Origin: Rugalucina vietnamica
Lineage: Eukaryota > Mollusca > Bivalvia > Lucinida > Lucinidae
Assembly: GCA_964017185.1 (NCBI GenBank)
Contig: OZ024869.1
Location: 53,470,761-53,534,760, forward strand
Direction of reading: 5' to 3'
Length of the DNA: 64,000 nucleotides
Part shown: in pieces, positions 22,001 to 32,202 of the stretch
Numbering within the stretch: position 1 is the first letter of the stretch
Layout: the number at the start of each line of letters is the position of its first letter
The notes under the pieces: model-generated
The model's database searches: none
What the model was told of the DNA's origin: nothing
Seen by the model: only the letters and a program-made list of their open reading frames with translations
Made by a program: the position numbers and the translations under genes

Positions 22001-25000
22001 TGGTTCTGTCACAGTCTGATCAGGACTGAATGGATACCTGCAATGGAGCCGTGTCAATGTGAAAAATATTTATTGCCAATGTGAAAACAAAGGCGCAGAT
22101 CAGCTGTGTAGTAACTGCACAGCACCTTTGTTTTCGCTTCATGGAAAATACTCTTCTTTTAAAATCCGAATTTTCAAGCTTCTAGCCTTTTTCGGTGATT
22201 GTACGGCCAGTTTGTGTTGGACCTTGTGGAAAACATCACGGCTCGATGTTGCATTATTAAGGTCATGTTAGCAAGTTCTCCGAGATAGTCCTCCCAATCA
22301 GGTTCTGTCACAGTCTGGTCTGGACTGAATGATAACTGCAATGTTTGTAGTGTTTGATTTTATGTCCCAGACAACAATTTTCAGTCATGCTGTGATGGAG
22401 CCACTGTTTCCTAAGTATTAGTAAGTAATATAGCTTGTAAAAGATATTTTGTCACAAACAGTTCTTTTTTTTTTTAAGTTAGTCTTAACTACATATTGAA
22501 CAGACTGCAGTATACCTATTCTGGCCCCCAAGGTTATAAAACTTTTTTCGTGCTCTGCTCAGCTGAGACTAAAATTTATCCTGCTCATAAATGTTAAAAT
22601 GCCAACAATTGTTGGCATTTTAACATTTATGCACAAGATGAATTACAGGCTTTGGAGTTTTAAACCTTCAATTTAAAAAAAATTGGACTATTTCAGTATT
22701 TCTGAGGAATTGAAATTTCTAGCTCAGCTGAGTTGGGCAGGAAAAAAGTTTTATAACCTCGGGACCAGGGCTTTACTACTAGGCCATGCATTTCCAAGAT
22801 CTGTTCCATATCACACCATAATGACTCCTCAGTAAACCTTTCAACCTACTGTTGTACTCTACAGGCCTCACACATGAGTAGGGCTCGGCGGAGGTTTCTG
22901 TCACTCTTCTCAGCGATCTTTTTAGCCAGGTCCAGGGGGAGGGTGAGGCCCTCTTTCTTACATACAACTTGTAGAATGTGGCTGATCTGAAATGGTTGGT
23001 AGGTTTGAACATGACAGTGTTATTCAGAACCCTAACATCAATGAAATACATTTTGCCATCGAAGAAACATCATAGGCACAAATTTTGTTCTAAAGATGCA
23101 CTGTATATTTTATTCTAAAGGTGTGTGTGTATAAAGCTCCCTCAGGCCTCAACACTGCAAAGCCATCCCATACCAAGTACAGTACAACCTCATTATAACA
23201 CTATCTTTGGGGTCCATAGATGCAGACCGTGTTATAAGTGAAACTGTGTTATAATGAGGTTACATACTATAGACATATAGTAAAATAATCAATTTGGGAT
23301 CCGTGACATGGCCGTGTTATAATGAAAACCCCATTATAGTGAGGCGCGTTATAATAAGGTTGAAGTGTAACACTGTTTTTGGCATAAGGTTTTCAACAAA
23401 ATACTATCTCAAGTTCTAAGTGCTGTCCAAACAACAGCTATTTTTGAGCCGCGTCATGAGAAAACCTGATTTTTGCCTTTGCAAAAACAAAGGCGCAGAT
23501 CAGCTTCGCAGAAGCTGTCAAGCTGATCAGCACCTTTGTTTTCACTACACGTATAGCACAATTTCCAGCCTCTAGCTATCTTCTGTGCTTGTACAGGTCG
23601 GTTTGTGACAGACCTGGTTGGTAACCCCGAAGACCGTTTTTCTCACGACACTGCTCATTTTATTCGCTATTACACCAGAACAGAAAATTAAATGAGTACC
23701 TCATCAAGACTAGGGGCCGCTACTCTTATCCCCAGACATCTACTCTTGATAGCCGGTATCACTTTACTGGTCGAGTTACAGCACAGGACGAGTCGGCAGG
23801 TAGCCATGTACTTCTCCATAGTTCTACGTAAAGCATGTTGGGCGTCTTTTGATAATCTGTCGACCTCGGTCAATACTACCACTGTAATGAAGCATGAATT
23901 GGTGCTGGCTCGGAGAAGCAGATAGAGAAACAACAATACACGAAACAAAAATTGCATTTAGCACAACAATGACAACACAAATCTGGTTTAGGTTTTGGTT
24001 TTTGTTGTTTAAGGTCCAACTCAATAATATTTCAGTCAAATTGGAATGGAGCCAAATTTCTTAAGCATAAAACCGAGATTTCTTTTTCATAAAACAACAA
24101 TTCCTGTGCTTGGGTTACATATTACATCAACTTGCATTAATAGTGTATAGAGAGACAGGAAGTCTCAAGACATCAATGCAGATTCAAGTTGTTAATATCT
24201 ATATGCTAGCTAACCATGCAGCTTATCTGTGCTTGTTTTGTTTTTCTACATACCAAACAGTGGTAGAGCTAAGTTTTGGAGAGGGCTGGGAGCATATTGT
24301 CAGAACAAGGGCTCTTTGTGCGTGAGATTCTGCTATCAGGGCACAGAAAGTGCCATTTTCTCATTTTAAAGGGCATTTTTGGCAACTTTTAGCTATTTCT
24401 TCGCATTTAAAGGCTTTATAATCAAAAGATAATACAAATCTTAAACAAAAATGTCAAATATTATGTATTTTTTCAATATCTAAATGTTCTGAAAAGGACA
24501 GGGTGCCACCCTCTGGAGTTCAAAAGGGTAGGGTGCATTTCCCATTTTCAAAATGAGGGCAGGGTGCTCCCCCGCACCCCTCTCCCCCCTTGACGCCCTT
24601 CTACCACTGCCAAAGTTCAAGCATCCAGCCACCTGTTGTACCTACTCTGCTGGATACGAGTCTCAATCGCTGGTTAGAAAACAGGTCTAACTACCGTAAT
24701 GTCCTGCATACCTTTGAAATCTTTCTGTGAAGCAGTTTCTAGCTGGTTGACCTGGGCCACAGTTTTGATGAGTTCTTGTATTACAAAAAGGTCATTGTTG
24801 CCTACATCACTACAATGGAATAGAGTAAAACAGATTGCAAACTATTATGCTAAGGGGACTTTCAAAATTGGGTTTGTCTAGACTATTTTAATTTGAAGAA
24901 AATTCTTCAGTTTTCAGTTATCATTCTTATTAGTAAACAATTGTTCTTGATCTATGAGAATGGTACTTTTTAATATTTCTCAGCTGCATCAGAAAACCAG

Positions 25001-25386
25001 ACTTTTGCATATGTGAAAACAAAGATGCAGATCAGCTGTGTAGTAACTGCAAAGCTGATAAGCACCTTTGTTAAATTGCTAAACTGATTGTTCCTTGTTC
25101 TTCAATCCAGCTTTTGTCGAACCTGGTCTGAACGCCTAAGGACAAATTTTCTAGCTTCATGGCTCATATAAAACTGTTACCTAGGATTAACTTCTATATG
25201 ATAGTTGCTAGATATGGTAGAAATCTCGAGCTTCTTCTTGGAAGGGGTAGTGAAGTTATGATGTTCAATCCTAAGCTTCTCCACGCCAGATCCGTACAAC
25301 TCCCGGAGCAGGCACATAATCCGGGTTTTCTTCCCCGACCCCGAGGGCCCATAGACCAGGAGGTGGGGAAAATCTCCACCTGCCAC
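15911..25386 (-). CDS. RFC3: Replication factor C subunit 3, lacking only its first exon
   Basis: Exons on the minus strand: 25386-25181, 24809-24712, 23881-23700, 22986-22850, 22037-21939, 17001-16932, 16099-15911; phases agree throughout and give 326 residues plus stop. RFC3 is a small clamp-loader subunit that helps load PCNA at primer-template junctions in the nucleus. Visible motifs: Walker [11 protein letters not shown], Walker B-like LTEVD, the SRC arginine finger (IKSRC), sensor region LVLCCNSTS, and the C-terminal collar [11 protein letters not shown]. Animal RFC3 is about 356 residues; the missing ~29 are the N-terminal exon before the [13 protein letters not shown] exon, which I could not find in the window. 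Introns hold a hAT-like element, a 2.8 kb family B copy and several MITEs. Orthology is clear by similarity. Confidence 0.96.
16142..16375 (+). mobile_element. Family A palindromic MITE, copy 9
   Basis: GAGCCGCGACG...GCAGCTC flanked by AATT (16138-16141, 16376-16379). In the last RFC3 intron, 43 bp from the last exon. Confidence 0.93.
16397..16631 (-). mobile_element. Family A palindromic MITE, copy 10
   Basis: GAGCCGCATCG...CGCGGCTC, head to head with copy 9 and only 21 bp away; flanks GTTT and ATTT are an imperfect duplication. The pair forms a ~490 bp inverted arrangement. Confidence 0.92.
16932..17001 (-). CDS. RFC3: RFC3 exon
   Basis: Acceptor TTTCTAG, donor ATGAAG|GTATTT; 70 nt. Reads [20 protein letters not shown] then IMK. 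Confidence 0.95.
17021..17190 (-). mobile_element. Family A MITE, degenerate copy 11
   Basis: Recognisable from TCATGAGAAAAC..., CTGATCAATACCTTTGTTTT, GCTGGTTTGTGTCAGA and GATCAGTTTTCTCGCC; much of the palindrome is lost and an 18-nt T run is present. Confidence 0.65.
17453..18499. mobile_element. Non-autonomous hAT-like element (1047 bp)
   Basis: Terminal inverted repeats CAGGGCTCAGGAAAT / ATTTCCTGAGCCCTG are flanked by a perfect 8-bp duplication CTTGACCC (17445-17452 and 18500-18507). CAGGG termini and 8-bp duplications are typical of hAT. Several ATCGGTC motifs lie near both ends. No transposase frame is visible. It is in an RFC3 intron. Confidence 0.88.
18741..21576 (+). mobile_element. 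Family B repeat, complete, interrupted by another element
   Basis: Starts CCAGAGGACCAATGGTCC and ends with the CCTTCGG hairpin and GAGCTAA. It contains both core types plus blocks with TATAAGTCTATGG. A 1180 bp element is inserted at 19915-21094. In the RFC3 intron 17002-21938. Confidence 0.85.
19915..21094. mobile_element. CAGGCTG-ended DNA element, 1180 bp
   Basis: Terminal inverted repeats CAGGCTGTCAACCAA / TTGGTTGACAGCCTG with a 6-bp duplication AATTAT (19909-19914, 21095-21100). Many AAATATAGGA motifs near both ends. The neighbouring family B block at 19577-19605 shows the unoccupied site. No transposase visible; it could be a hAT-type relative. Confidence 0.88.
21652..21787. repeat. Short inverted-repeat element (136 bp)
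   Basis: GGGTGAAAGTT at the left returns as AACTTTCACCC at the right, with CAATACTGAAAA motifs in both halves. Target duplication not assigned. Confidence 0.6.
21939..22037 (-). CDS. RFC3: RFC3 exon (intact copy of a duplicated exon)
   Basis: Acceptor ATTGCAG, donor AAAAG|GTAAAA. Reads [20 protein letters not shown] then [13 protein letters not shown] family A MITE ends 9 bp upstream of it on the coding strand, and a decayed duplicate of the exon lies beyond the MITE. Confidence 0.95.
22046..22244 (-). mobile_element. Family A MITE, copy 12 (deleted centre)
   Basis: GAGCCGT...ACGGCTC, shorter than full length, between the intact RFC3 exon and its decayed duplicate. Left flank AATG, right flank GATG. 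Confidence 0.85.
22258..22335 (-). pseudogene. Decayed duplicate of an RFC3 exon
   Basis: After ATTGCAG the sequence parallels the exon at 22037-21939 ([13 protein letters not shown]...YL.E.ANM), but one base is missing near the acceptor, shifting the frame. Homology stops before the donor. The duplicate is upstream of the good exon on the coding strand, and a MITE (22046-22244) separates the two. Confidence 0.85.
22522..22770. mobile_element. Fold-back element with 46-bp perfect palindrome
   Basis: Ends AGGTTATAAAACTTTTTTC / GAAAAAAGTTTTATAACCT; inner CTCAGCTGAG occurs in both arms. The centre (22586-22631) is a perfect 46-bp palindrome around CCAACAATTGTTGG. Diverged relative near 10.6 kb. 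Confidence 0.82.
22850..22986 (-). CDS. RFC3: RFC3 exon
   Basis: Acceptor ATTTCAG, donor CAACA|GTAGGT. Reads [20 protein letters not shown], then [20 protein letters not shown]. Confidence 0.95.
23180..23367. mobile_element. TA-flanked MITE (Tc1/mariner-pogo-like), 188 bp
   Basis: Ends CAGTACAACCTCATTATAAC and, on the other strand, CACTTCAACCTTATTATAAC, flanked by TA (23178-23179, 23368-23369). Internal copies of GTTATAATGAGG. In an RFC3 intron. Confidence 0.8.
23446..23656 (-). mobile_element. Family A MITE, copy 13
   Basis: GAGCCGCGTC...CTGCTC; flanks TTTT and ATTT. Ends 44 bp from an RFC3 exon. Confidence 0.85.
23700..23881 (-). CDS. RFC3: RFC3 exon with Walker B and arginine finger
   Basis: Acceptor ATTACAG, donor GATGAG|GTACTC. 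Reads [39 protein letters not shown] and APSLDE. A reverse family A MITE lies 44 bp beyond its donor. Confidence 0.96.
23882..24711. other. RFC3 intron without recognised repeat
   Basis: Intron DNA; a stretch near 24495-24595 repeats AGGGTGC several times. No exon fits the splice phases. Confidence 0.5.
24712..24809 (-). CDS. RFC3: RFC3 exon
   Basis: Acceptor TTGTAG, donor AAAG|GTATGC. Reads [20 protein letters not shown] then [12 protein letters not shown], matching the animal RFC3 segment before LTEVD. Confidence 0.93.
24981..25165 (-). mobile_element. Family A MITE, degenerate copy 14
   Basis: Recognised from GCATCAGAAAACCAG, AAAACAAAGATGCAGATCAG and the GGCTC end; ends 15 bp from the RFC3 exon at 25181. 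Confidence 0.75.
25181..25386 (-). CDS. RFC3: RFC3 exon with Walker A
   Basis: Acceptor TTTGCAG, donor CCTAG|GTAACA. Reads [20 protein letters not shown] then [18 protein letters not shown] and ends EVNP plus two bases of a serine codon. Starts in phase 0, which implies an upstream coding exon of about 29 residues. Confidence 0.95.
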
Positions 25387-25785
25387 CTGCAAATGAGAAC
25401 AGGAGGTCATTAAGAAACTAAAATGAATACATGGATCCTTTGTAAATATGTTGCAAGTTAGTTATATACTCAACTGTTTACATGACTTTTTTACCTGGGC
25501 ATCCTGCATCTTTTACTCATAATTTGGTCTCTGGGATGTAAAGTTTTAGTTATGAAGGGTCCCAAGATGCGATGTTTTTGCAGATTTGCAATTAAAAAGA
25601 GTGTTTTGGACTCAAAAGTTGGGAGCTGGACCCATTGATATTGAATTCAGTGAGTCCCCAGGACCCATAAATAAATCACTGACTGTTTAACTGGTAGGCA
25701 GAAGTTTGTGACTGTTTAGCCAAACAGTTATGAAACAGTCTCAATAACAATTGTTATGGCATGTTTCAAGATACCAGACAATTAA
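25387..25785. other. Region upstream of the second RFC3 exon, nothing recognised
   Basis: Expected to be RFC3 intron 1. No exon encoding the RFC3 N-terminus is seen here. Confidence 0.5.
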
Positions 25786-27387
25786 CCAGAGGACCAATGG
25801 TCCTGTAAACGCTCACCTGAGATCTGCTGTTTATACGAATGTTATAGAAAATAGTCCCAGTATAGGGGCAGGTGAAGCCCTTGGGCCATTATTTTTTCAG
25901 AATAATCAATATACTGTCCATACAAGTTTTCCCTTCAAATGACATTTTAACAGTTTACCCATTCCAATACATAGGCAACCCATGTTGACCTTGCCTTAAA
26001 ATAGGTCAAGGTCATCACAGGGCCATGATTTATACATACATTGTAGTACTTGAGTCATCGATGCTTCAAGCCAAGTTTCTTCCAAATCGGTCCACCGGTT
26101 CCGGAGAAGAAAATTTTTGAAGGGTTTATACCATATATGGCCATGGCGGCCATCTTGGTCATGTGACCTTGATTATTTATATATACATTGATTCCCTTAT
26201 TCTATAGATGCTTCACATGAAATTTGGCTTTGATTGGCCTAGCGCTTTCAGAGGAGAAGATGTTTGAATATTATGGTAATATAATGCCCCGGGGCTGGGG
26301 CAAATGAGCCCCTGGGGTCCAGTTTTTTTCAGAATCATTAATATTCAGTCCTACTGCCCATTTCCTGCAAGACTTTCACTTTAAATGACATTTTAAAAGT
26401 TTTCCCCATTCAAGTGCATTGTCGACCTATGTTGATCTTGCTGTAAAATAGGTCAAGGTCATCCAAAGGTCATAATTTATAAATACATTGTAGTACTTCA
26501 GTCCCCGATGGTTCATGCCAAGTTTTGTTGAAATTGATCCATTGGTTCAGGAGAAGATGAATTTTGAACGGTTTTTACCATATATGGGCATGGCGGCCAT
26601 CTTGGTCATGTGACCTGGATTATTTATTTATAAACACATGGATTCCCCCTTCCCATTGATGCTTCCTATAAAATTTGGCTTTGATTGGCCAGGTGGTTTC
26701 AGAGAAGAAGATCTTTGAATATTTTTGTTATATACATGTATATTGCCCCGGGGTGGGGGCAGACCAACCCCTGGGTACCAAATTTTTTTCAGAATTACCT
26801 ACCTTCAGTCCATTTGCCCATTTCCTGCAAGATTTGCCTTTCAAATGACATTTTGACAATTTTCCCCATTCAAATGCATGGGCGACCTATGTTGACCTTG
26901 CCGTAAAATAGGTCAAGGTCATCCAAAGGTCATAATTTATATACACATTGTAGTACTCTAGTCCCCAATGCTTCATGCTAAGTTTCGTTGAAATCGGTCC
27001 AGTGGTTCCGGAGAAGAAGAATTTTGAAGGGTTTTTACCATATATGGGCATGGCGGCCATCTTGGTCATGTGACCTGAATTATTTATAAATACATTGATT
27101 CCCCCTTCCCATAGATGCTTCCTATAAAATTTGGCTTTGATTGGCCAAGTGGTTTCAGAGAAGAAGATCTTTGAATATTTTTGTAATATACATGTATATT
27201 GCCCCGGGGTGGGGGCAGACCAACCCCTGGGATCCAAATTTTTTTGAGAATTACCTACCTTCAGTCCATTTGCCCATTTCCAGCAAGATTTGCCTTTCAA
27301 ATGACATTTTGACAATTTTCCCCATTCAAATGCATAGGCGACCTATGTTGACCTTGCCGTAAAATAGGTCAAGATCATCCAAAGGAT

Positions 27388-27980
27388 TAAAAGTAAATTT
27401 TGACAAGTATAAGCTTTTACAAAAAGCTTGGTCTACGCTTCGCATATATAAACTTGAATGTCAAAGAATTTGACCGTACTCCCAATTCATCGTGGTTCAT
27501 GTGACTGAACAGAAATAAAACGCTGCGCGGTCAAAGCATTCATACCTGACAATCGACCATCACAGTACTGTTGGTTCATTTCATTCCGTTGTGGCTTGGA
27601 TAGAATGTAATTGACTACACGGCAAGCTTTCAGGCCTGACCATATAGCGTCACAATACCGTCGGTTCATTTCATTCCGTTGTTGCTTAGATAGAATGCAG
27701 TCATGCACCAGTTCCACGAATTTAACAATTTGCCCCATTTTTGATACCTACTGCACCATTGGTACAAATGATACCAACCAAAGGGAGGTTTGCCTGGGTG
27801 TTATGGGTGTTTACACGGTCCTTGGCGAAACGACCCGGAATCCTACTAACACGATGGTCAAGCCACTAGACTCAAACGTGCAGTTGCAGTTGTAGAGAGG
27901 TGTACGAGTTGTCTAGTAATTTAATTAAAAGTAGGTCAATCTCAAACTTTAGAGTAGTCTACGCGCTGGCGCGTAGACAA
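27388..27980. other. 590 bp unexplained 5' segment of the LINE unit, with a ~92 bp duplicated block
   Basis: Two ~92-bp units share TTGGTTCATTTCATTCCGTT-type sequence (near 27570 and 27660), so the minus strand reads ILSKQQRNEMN...YCD and ILSKPQRNEMN...YCD. At 27962-27983 lies the perfect hairpin GTCTACGCGC/GCGCGTAGAC. Function unknown; it could be an older insertion or transduced DNA. Confidence 0.45.
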
Positions 27981-28338
27981 TAAAACACAGTTGGTATGGA
28001 TCGGTGCAAAAAAATATAGTACTGAATCGATAAAAACAAAATGGAAACTTTCATGGGGGGGAAATAAATTTAGATTACTTGGGATTCATTTCAACACAGA
28101 ACTAGAAGATATGATAAAAGACAATTATACGCCAAAAATTAACCAAATGGAAAAAATAATGAAAAAAATGGGGAAAAAGAAGCATATCACCATTAGGAAA
28201 AATAACAGTAATAAAAACCTTTATAATACCAATATTTAATCTTCTGTTTACTGCACTACCTAACCCAAGTAATGCGACTATAGAATTGATTAACAATAGT
28301 TTGTTTGATTTTTTATGGAATAAGAATCCAAAAATAAA
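27981..28338 (+). pseudogene. LINE ORF2 fragment (upstream part)
   Basis: Reads KTQLVWIGAKKYSTESIKTK..., FRLLGIHFNTEL, then after a frameshift near 28180 continues SISPLGKITVIKTFIIPIFN and FDFLWNKNPK, typical of the region after the reverse transcriptase in L1/Tx1-type ORF2. Interrupted by the family B element at 28339. Confidence 0.82.
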
Positions 28339-30331
28339 CCAGAGGACCAATGGTCCTGTAAGCGCTCACCTGAGATCTGCAGCATATACCAATAAACATG
28401 TTTGAATATTATGGTATTTAATGCCAGTGCAGGGGCAGATGAAGCCCTTGGGCCATTTTCTTTTTCAGAATAATCAATATTTTGTCCATTTGCCAATTTC
28501 CTGCTGGCTTTTTCCTTCAAATGACATTTTAACAGTTATTCCCATTCAAATGCATTGGCAACCCATGTTGACCTTGCCATAAACTGGGTCAAGGTCATCA
28601 CAGGGTCATGATTTATATATACATTGTAGTACTTGAGCCATCGATGCTTCAAGCCAAGTTTCCTTGAAATCTGTCCACTGGTTCCGGAGAAGAAGATTTT
28701 TGAGAGATTTTTACCATATATGGGCCTGGCGGCCATCTTGGTCATGTGACCTGGATTATTTAAATATACATTGATTACCCCATCCTTTAGATGCTTCACA
28801 TAAAATTTGGCTTTGATTGGCCAAGTGGTTTCAGAGGAGCACATGTTTGAATATTATGGAGATATATAAGTATATTGCCCCGGGGTGGGGGCATATGAGC
28901 CCCTGTGGTCCATTTTTTGTCAGAATCATTAATAGTCAGTCCTTTAGCCCATTTCCTGCAAGACTTTCACTTTAAATGACATTTTAAAAGTTTTCCCCAT
29001 TCAAATGCATTGGTGACCTATGTTGACCTTGCCATAAAATAGGTCAAGGTCATCACAGGGTCATGATTTATATATACATTGTAGTGCTTTAGCCATCGAT
29101 GTTTCATGCCAAGTTTCATTGAAATTGGTCCAACGGTTCCAGAGAAAATGATTTTTGAAGGGTTTTTACCATATTTGGGCATGGCGGCCATCTTGGTCAT
29201 GTGACCTGGATTATTTATATATACATTGGTTATTCCTTCCTATTGATGCATTACATAAAATTTGGCTTTGATTGGTCAAGTGGTTTCAGAGGAGCAGACG
29301 TTTGAATATAGTGAAGATATACATGTATATTGCCCCGGGGTGGGGGCACATGAGCCCCTGGGGTCCATTTTTTTTTCAGAATCATTAATATTCAGTCCTA
29401 CTGCCCATTTCCTGCAAGACTTTCACTTTAAATGTCATTTTAAAAGTTTTCCCCATTCAAATGCATTGGCGACCTATGTTGACCTTGCCGTAAAATAGGT
29501 CAAGGTCATCACAGGGTCATGATTTATATATACATTGTAGTGCTTTAGCCATCAATGCTTCATGCCAAGTTTCATTGAAATTGGTCCACCGGTTCCAGAG
29601 AAATAGATTTTTGAAGGGTTTTTACCATATATGGGCATGGCGGCCATCTTGGTCATGTGACCTGGATTATTTATATACACATTGGTTCCCCCTTCCCATA
29701 GATGCTTCATGTAAAATTTGGCTTTGATTGGCCAAGCGGTTTCAGAGAAGAAGATGTTTGAATATTATGATAATATACATGTATATTGCCCCGGGGTGGG
29801 GGCGGATGAGCCCCTGAGGCCCAATGTTTTTCAGAATCATTAATATTCGGTCCTACTGCTCATTTTCTGCAAGATTTTTCCTTTAAATGACAATTTAACA
29901 ATTTTTCCCATTCAAATGCAAAGGCGACCTATGTTGACCTTGCCGTAAAATAGGTCAAGGTCACCGCAAGGTCATGATTTATATACACATTGTAGTACTT
30001 GCGTCATCGATGCTTCATGCCAAGTTTGGTTGAAATCGGTCCACTGGTTCCGGAGAAGAAGATTTTTGAAGGGTTTTTACCATATATGGGCATGGCGGCC
30101 ATCTTGGTCATGTGACCTGGATTATTTATATACACATTGGTTCCCCCTTCCCATAGATGCTTCATGTAAAATTTGGCTTTGATTGGCCAAGCGGTTTCAG
30201 AGAAGAAGATGTTTGAAAATGGTGGACGACGGACGACGGACGGACGGACGGACGACGGACGGACGGACGGACGCCGGATCATGGCCATCCTATAAGCTCA
30301 CCTTGTGAGCCTGACGGCTCAGGTGAGCTAA
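28339..30331 (+). mobile_element. Family B repeat, complete, nested in the LINE
   Basis: Starts CCAGAGGACCAATGGTCC and has four cores at 456 bp spacing (CCCCGGGGTGGGGGC near 28878, 29334 and 29790). It has a GACG microsatellite at about 30226-30275 and ends with hairpin and GAGCTAA. Removing it joins the two ORF2 pieces in frame (NPKI / KKTVVVKQFAEGG). Confidence 0.92.
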
Positions 30332-31520
30332 AAAGACAGTGGTAGTGAAGCAATTTGCAGAAGGAGGCCTAAAAATGATAAATTTAAGTGCTTTCATAAA
30401 GGCTTTAAAATCAACATGGTTAAGAAGAATTCTTTCAAGTGACAGTAAATGGCTAGAAATCTTAAAAGTATATCTTGATGTAGAAAAGCTTATGACATGC
30501 AACACTGAGTTAATCAAAGAAAAATCCAACACAATAAATAATCAGTTTTGGAAAGATGTATTAAAATCTGTTATCGATATTGACATGAAAACAGTAGTAA
30601 CTGAAGAATTCATATTAAAAAGTTCACTTTTTTATAACAGAAATATTATGATAAATGGGAAACCTATTTTCTACAAAAATTGGTATGAGAAAGGACTTAG
30701 GTTTGTAAATGATCTCATTAAAGTAGATGGAAAATTTTATAAACAAGAGGAAATAAATGACATATTTGGAATATCTTTAAACTTTTTACAATATCTAGGA
30801 ATTATAAACTCAGTGAAAGGATTTTTAGCAAGAACCAACATTAAGCTTCACAAGAAAATAGAATCTCCATTCATTCCTAGTCATATTCATACATTCATTA
30901 AAGAGACAGCAGGAACACAAACAATGTACAATATACTAAATGCAAATGATGAGCAGCCAACCGGTAAAAACTCATGGAATGAAAAATTTCACTTTACAGA
31001 TGAAGATTGGAAAAAAATACATTCATATCCTTTTGGTATTATAAGATATCCAGCCATTCAGTGGTTCCAATTAAGCATCAGTCACAATATCTTAATTACT
31101 AACAAACTTTTGGTAAAAATGAAAATAAAGAACGATCCAAATTGTTACTATTGCGAATCCCAGGAAGAAACAATAAGACATTTGCTCTGGACATGTAACA
31201 GGATACAAGACTTTCTTAATGCAATTCTGCAGTGGCTTAGTGAGCATAATATATACTGTGAGATAACAGAAGAATTTTTTATGTTTGGTTTAGATAAAAA
31301 AAATAAGATATCAAAACCACTGGCTATAATACTGTTGTATGCTAAATACTACATATATATAACCCGTTGTAATCAACTTATATTACATATTGATATTTTC
31401 AAGAAAAAATTTTTACTTCTGTATAAAGCACTAAAGGAAATTTCCCTTTCAAATAACCAGCTTACTGAATTCTATGAAGAATGGAATCCATATGACTTAT
31501 TAGTAAATAGCATAGAGTAA
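30332..31520 (+). pseudogene. LINE ORF2 C-terminal fragment
   Basis: About 390 residues without internal stop. It reads KQFAEGGLKMINL, TWLRRIL, and near the end CYYCESQEETIRHLLWTC, the CCHC-like zinc knuckle that marks the C-terminus of L1/Tx1-clade ORF2 proteins. No catalytic reverse transcriptase motif is present, so it cannot function alone. Despite its length it is not a host gene. Confidence 0.9.
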
Positions 31521-32161
31521 CGTAATAAACATATACACCAATCCAAGAAGATTTTTTTCTTAGCAAAAACCTCCATAAAATCAAATGCGAACAAACATTT
31601 TCAAAATTCATTGCAAAACAAAAGATAGAAAAAGACCAGGAGCCCCCTAAGAATAGATACAGACACACAACATGTAAAAAAATAAAGGAATCTGGTAAAC
31701 AAAAACATAAATAATTGTAGGCATAGATACATGTATATAACCTTACAGCCTGACCATTTGAAATGCAAACAATATGTACTTTATAATAGGAGGTTGCTCT
31801 ATAACTAGCTATTTAAACAGGTGGCTGTGATGCACTTGAGGTATATATTGATATGCATAAATTGTTTTTTTATTGGCATTAACCTTACAAAATATGATGA
31901 TATCACCTTCTTTGCTGCTTTAGTATGACAGACAGGGAAAGAGGTGCACCACTATAATAATGTTACTGTAATAATGCTATGTTGTTTTGTTGACAGAGTC
32001 CAGACTGTCAGGGTGAGTGAGCAGAAAGAGTGGTGCACATTATGAAAGGTGGATAGAATGAAATTATTGTAGTTGAAAGTACCTGGAAAAACTTTTAAGA
32101 TTACCCCAGATCTTAAAAGGTGTTTATAATGGGGTTAAATGAGAATAAACTAGAAAGATTC

Positions 32162-32202
<41 letters not shown>

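Noticed and set aside
26887-27315. Open frames reading [16 protein letters not shown] peptides, repeated across all family B copies
   Set aside because: They follow the family B tandem cores on one strand, vary in length and are broken in most copies; a by-product of non-coding repeats.
30339-31520. 393-codon frame considered as a host gene
   Set aside because: Its zinc knuckle and sequence fit the C-terminus of a LINE ORF2, it continues upstream sequence across a nested repeat, and it is followed by a poly(A) tail and target duplication.
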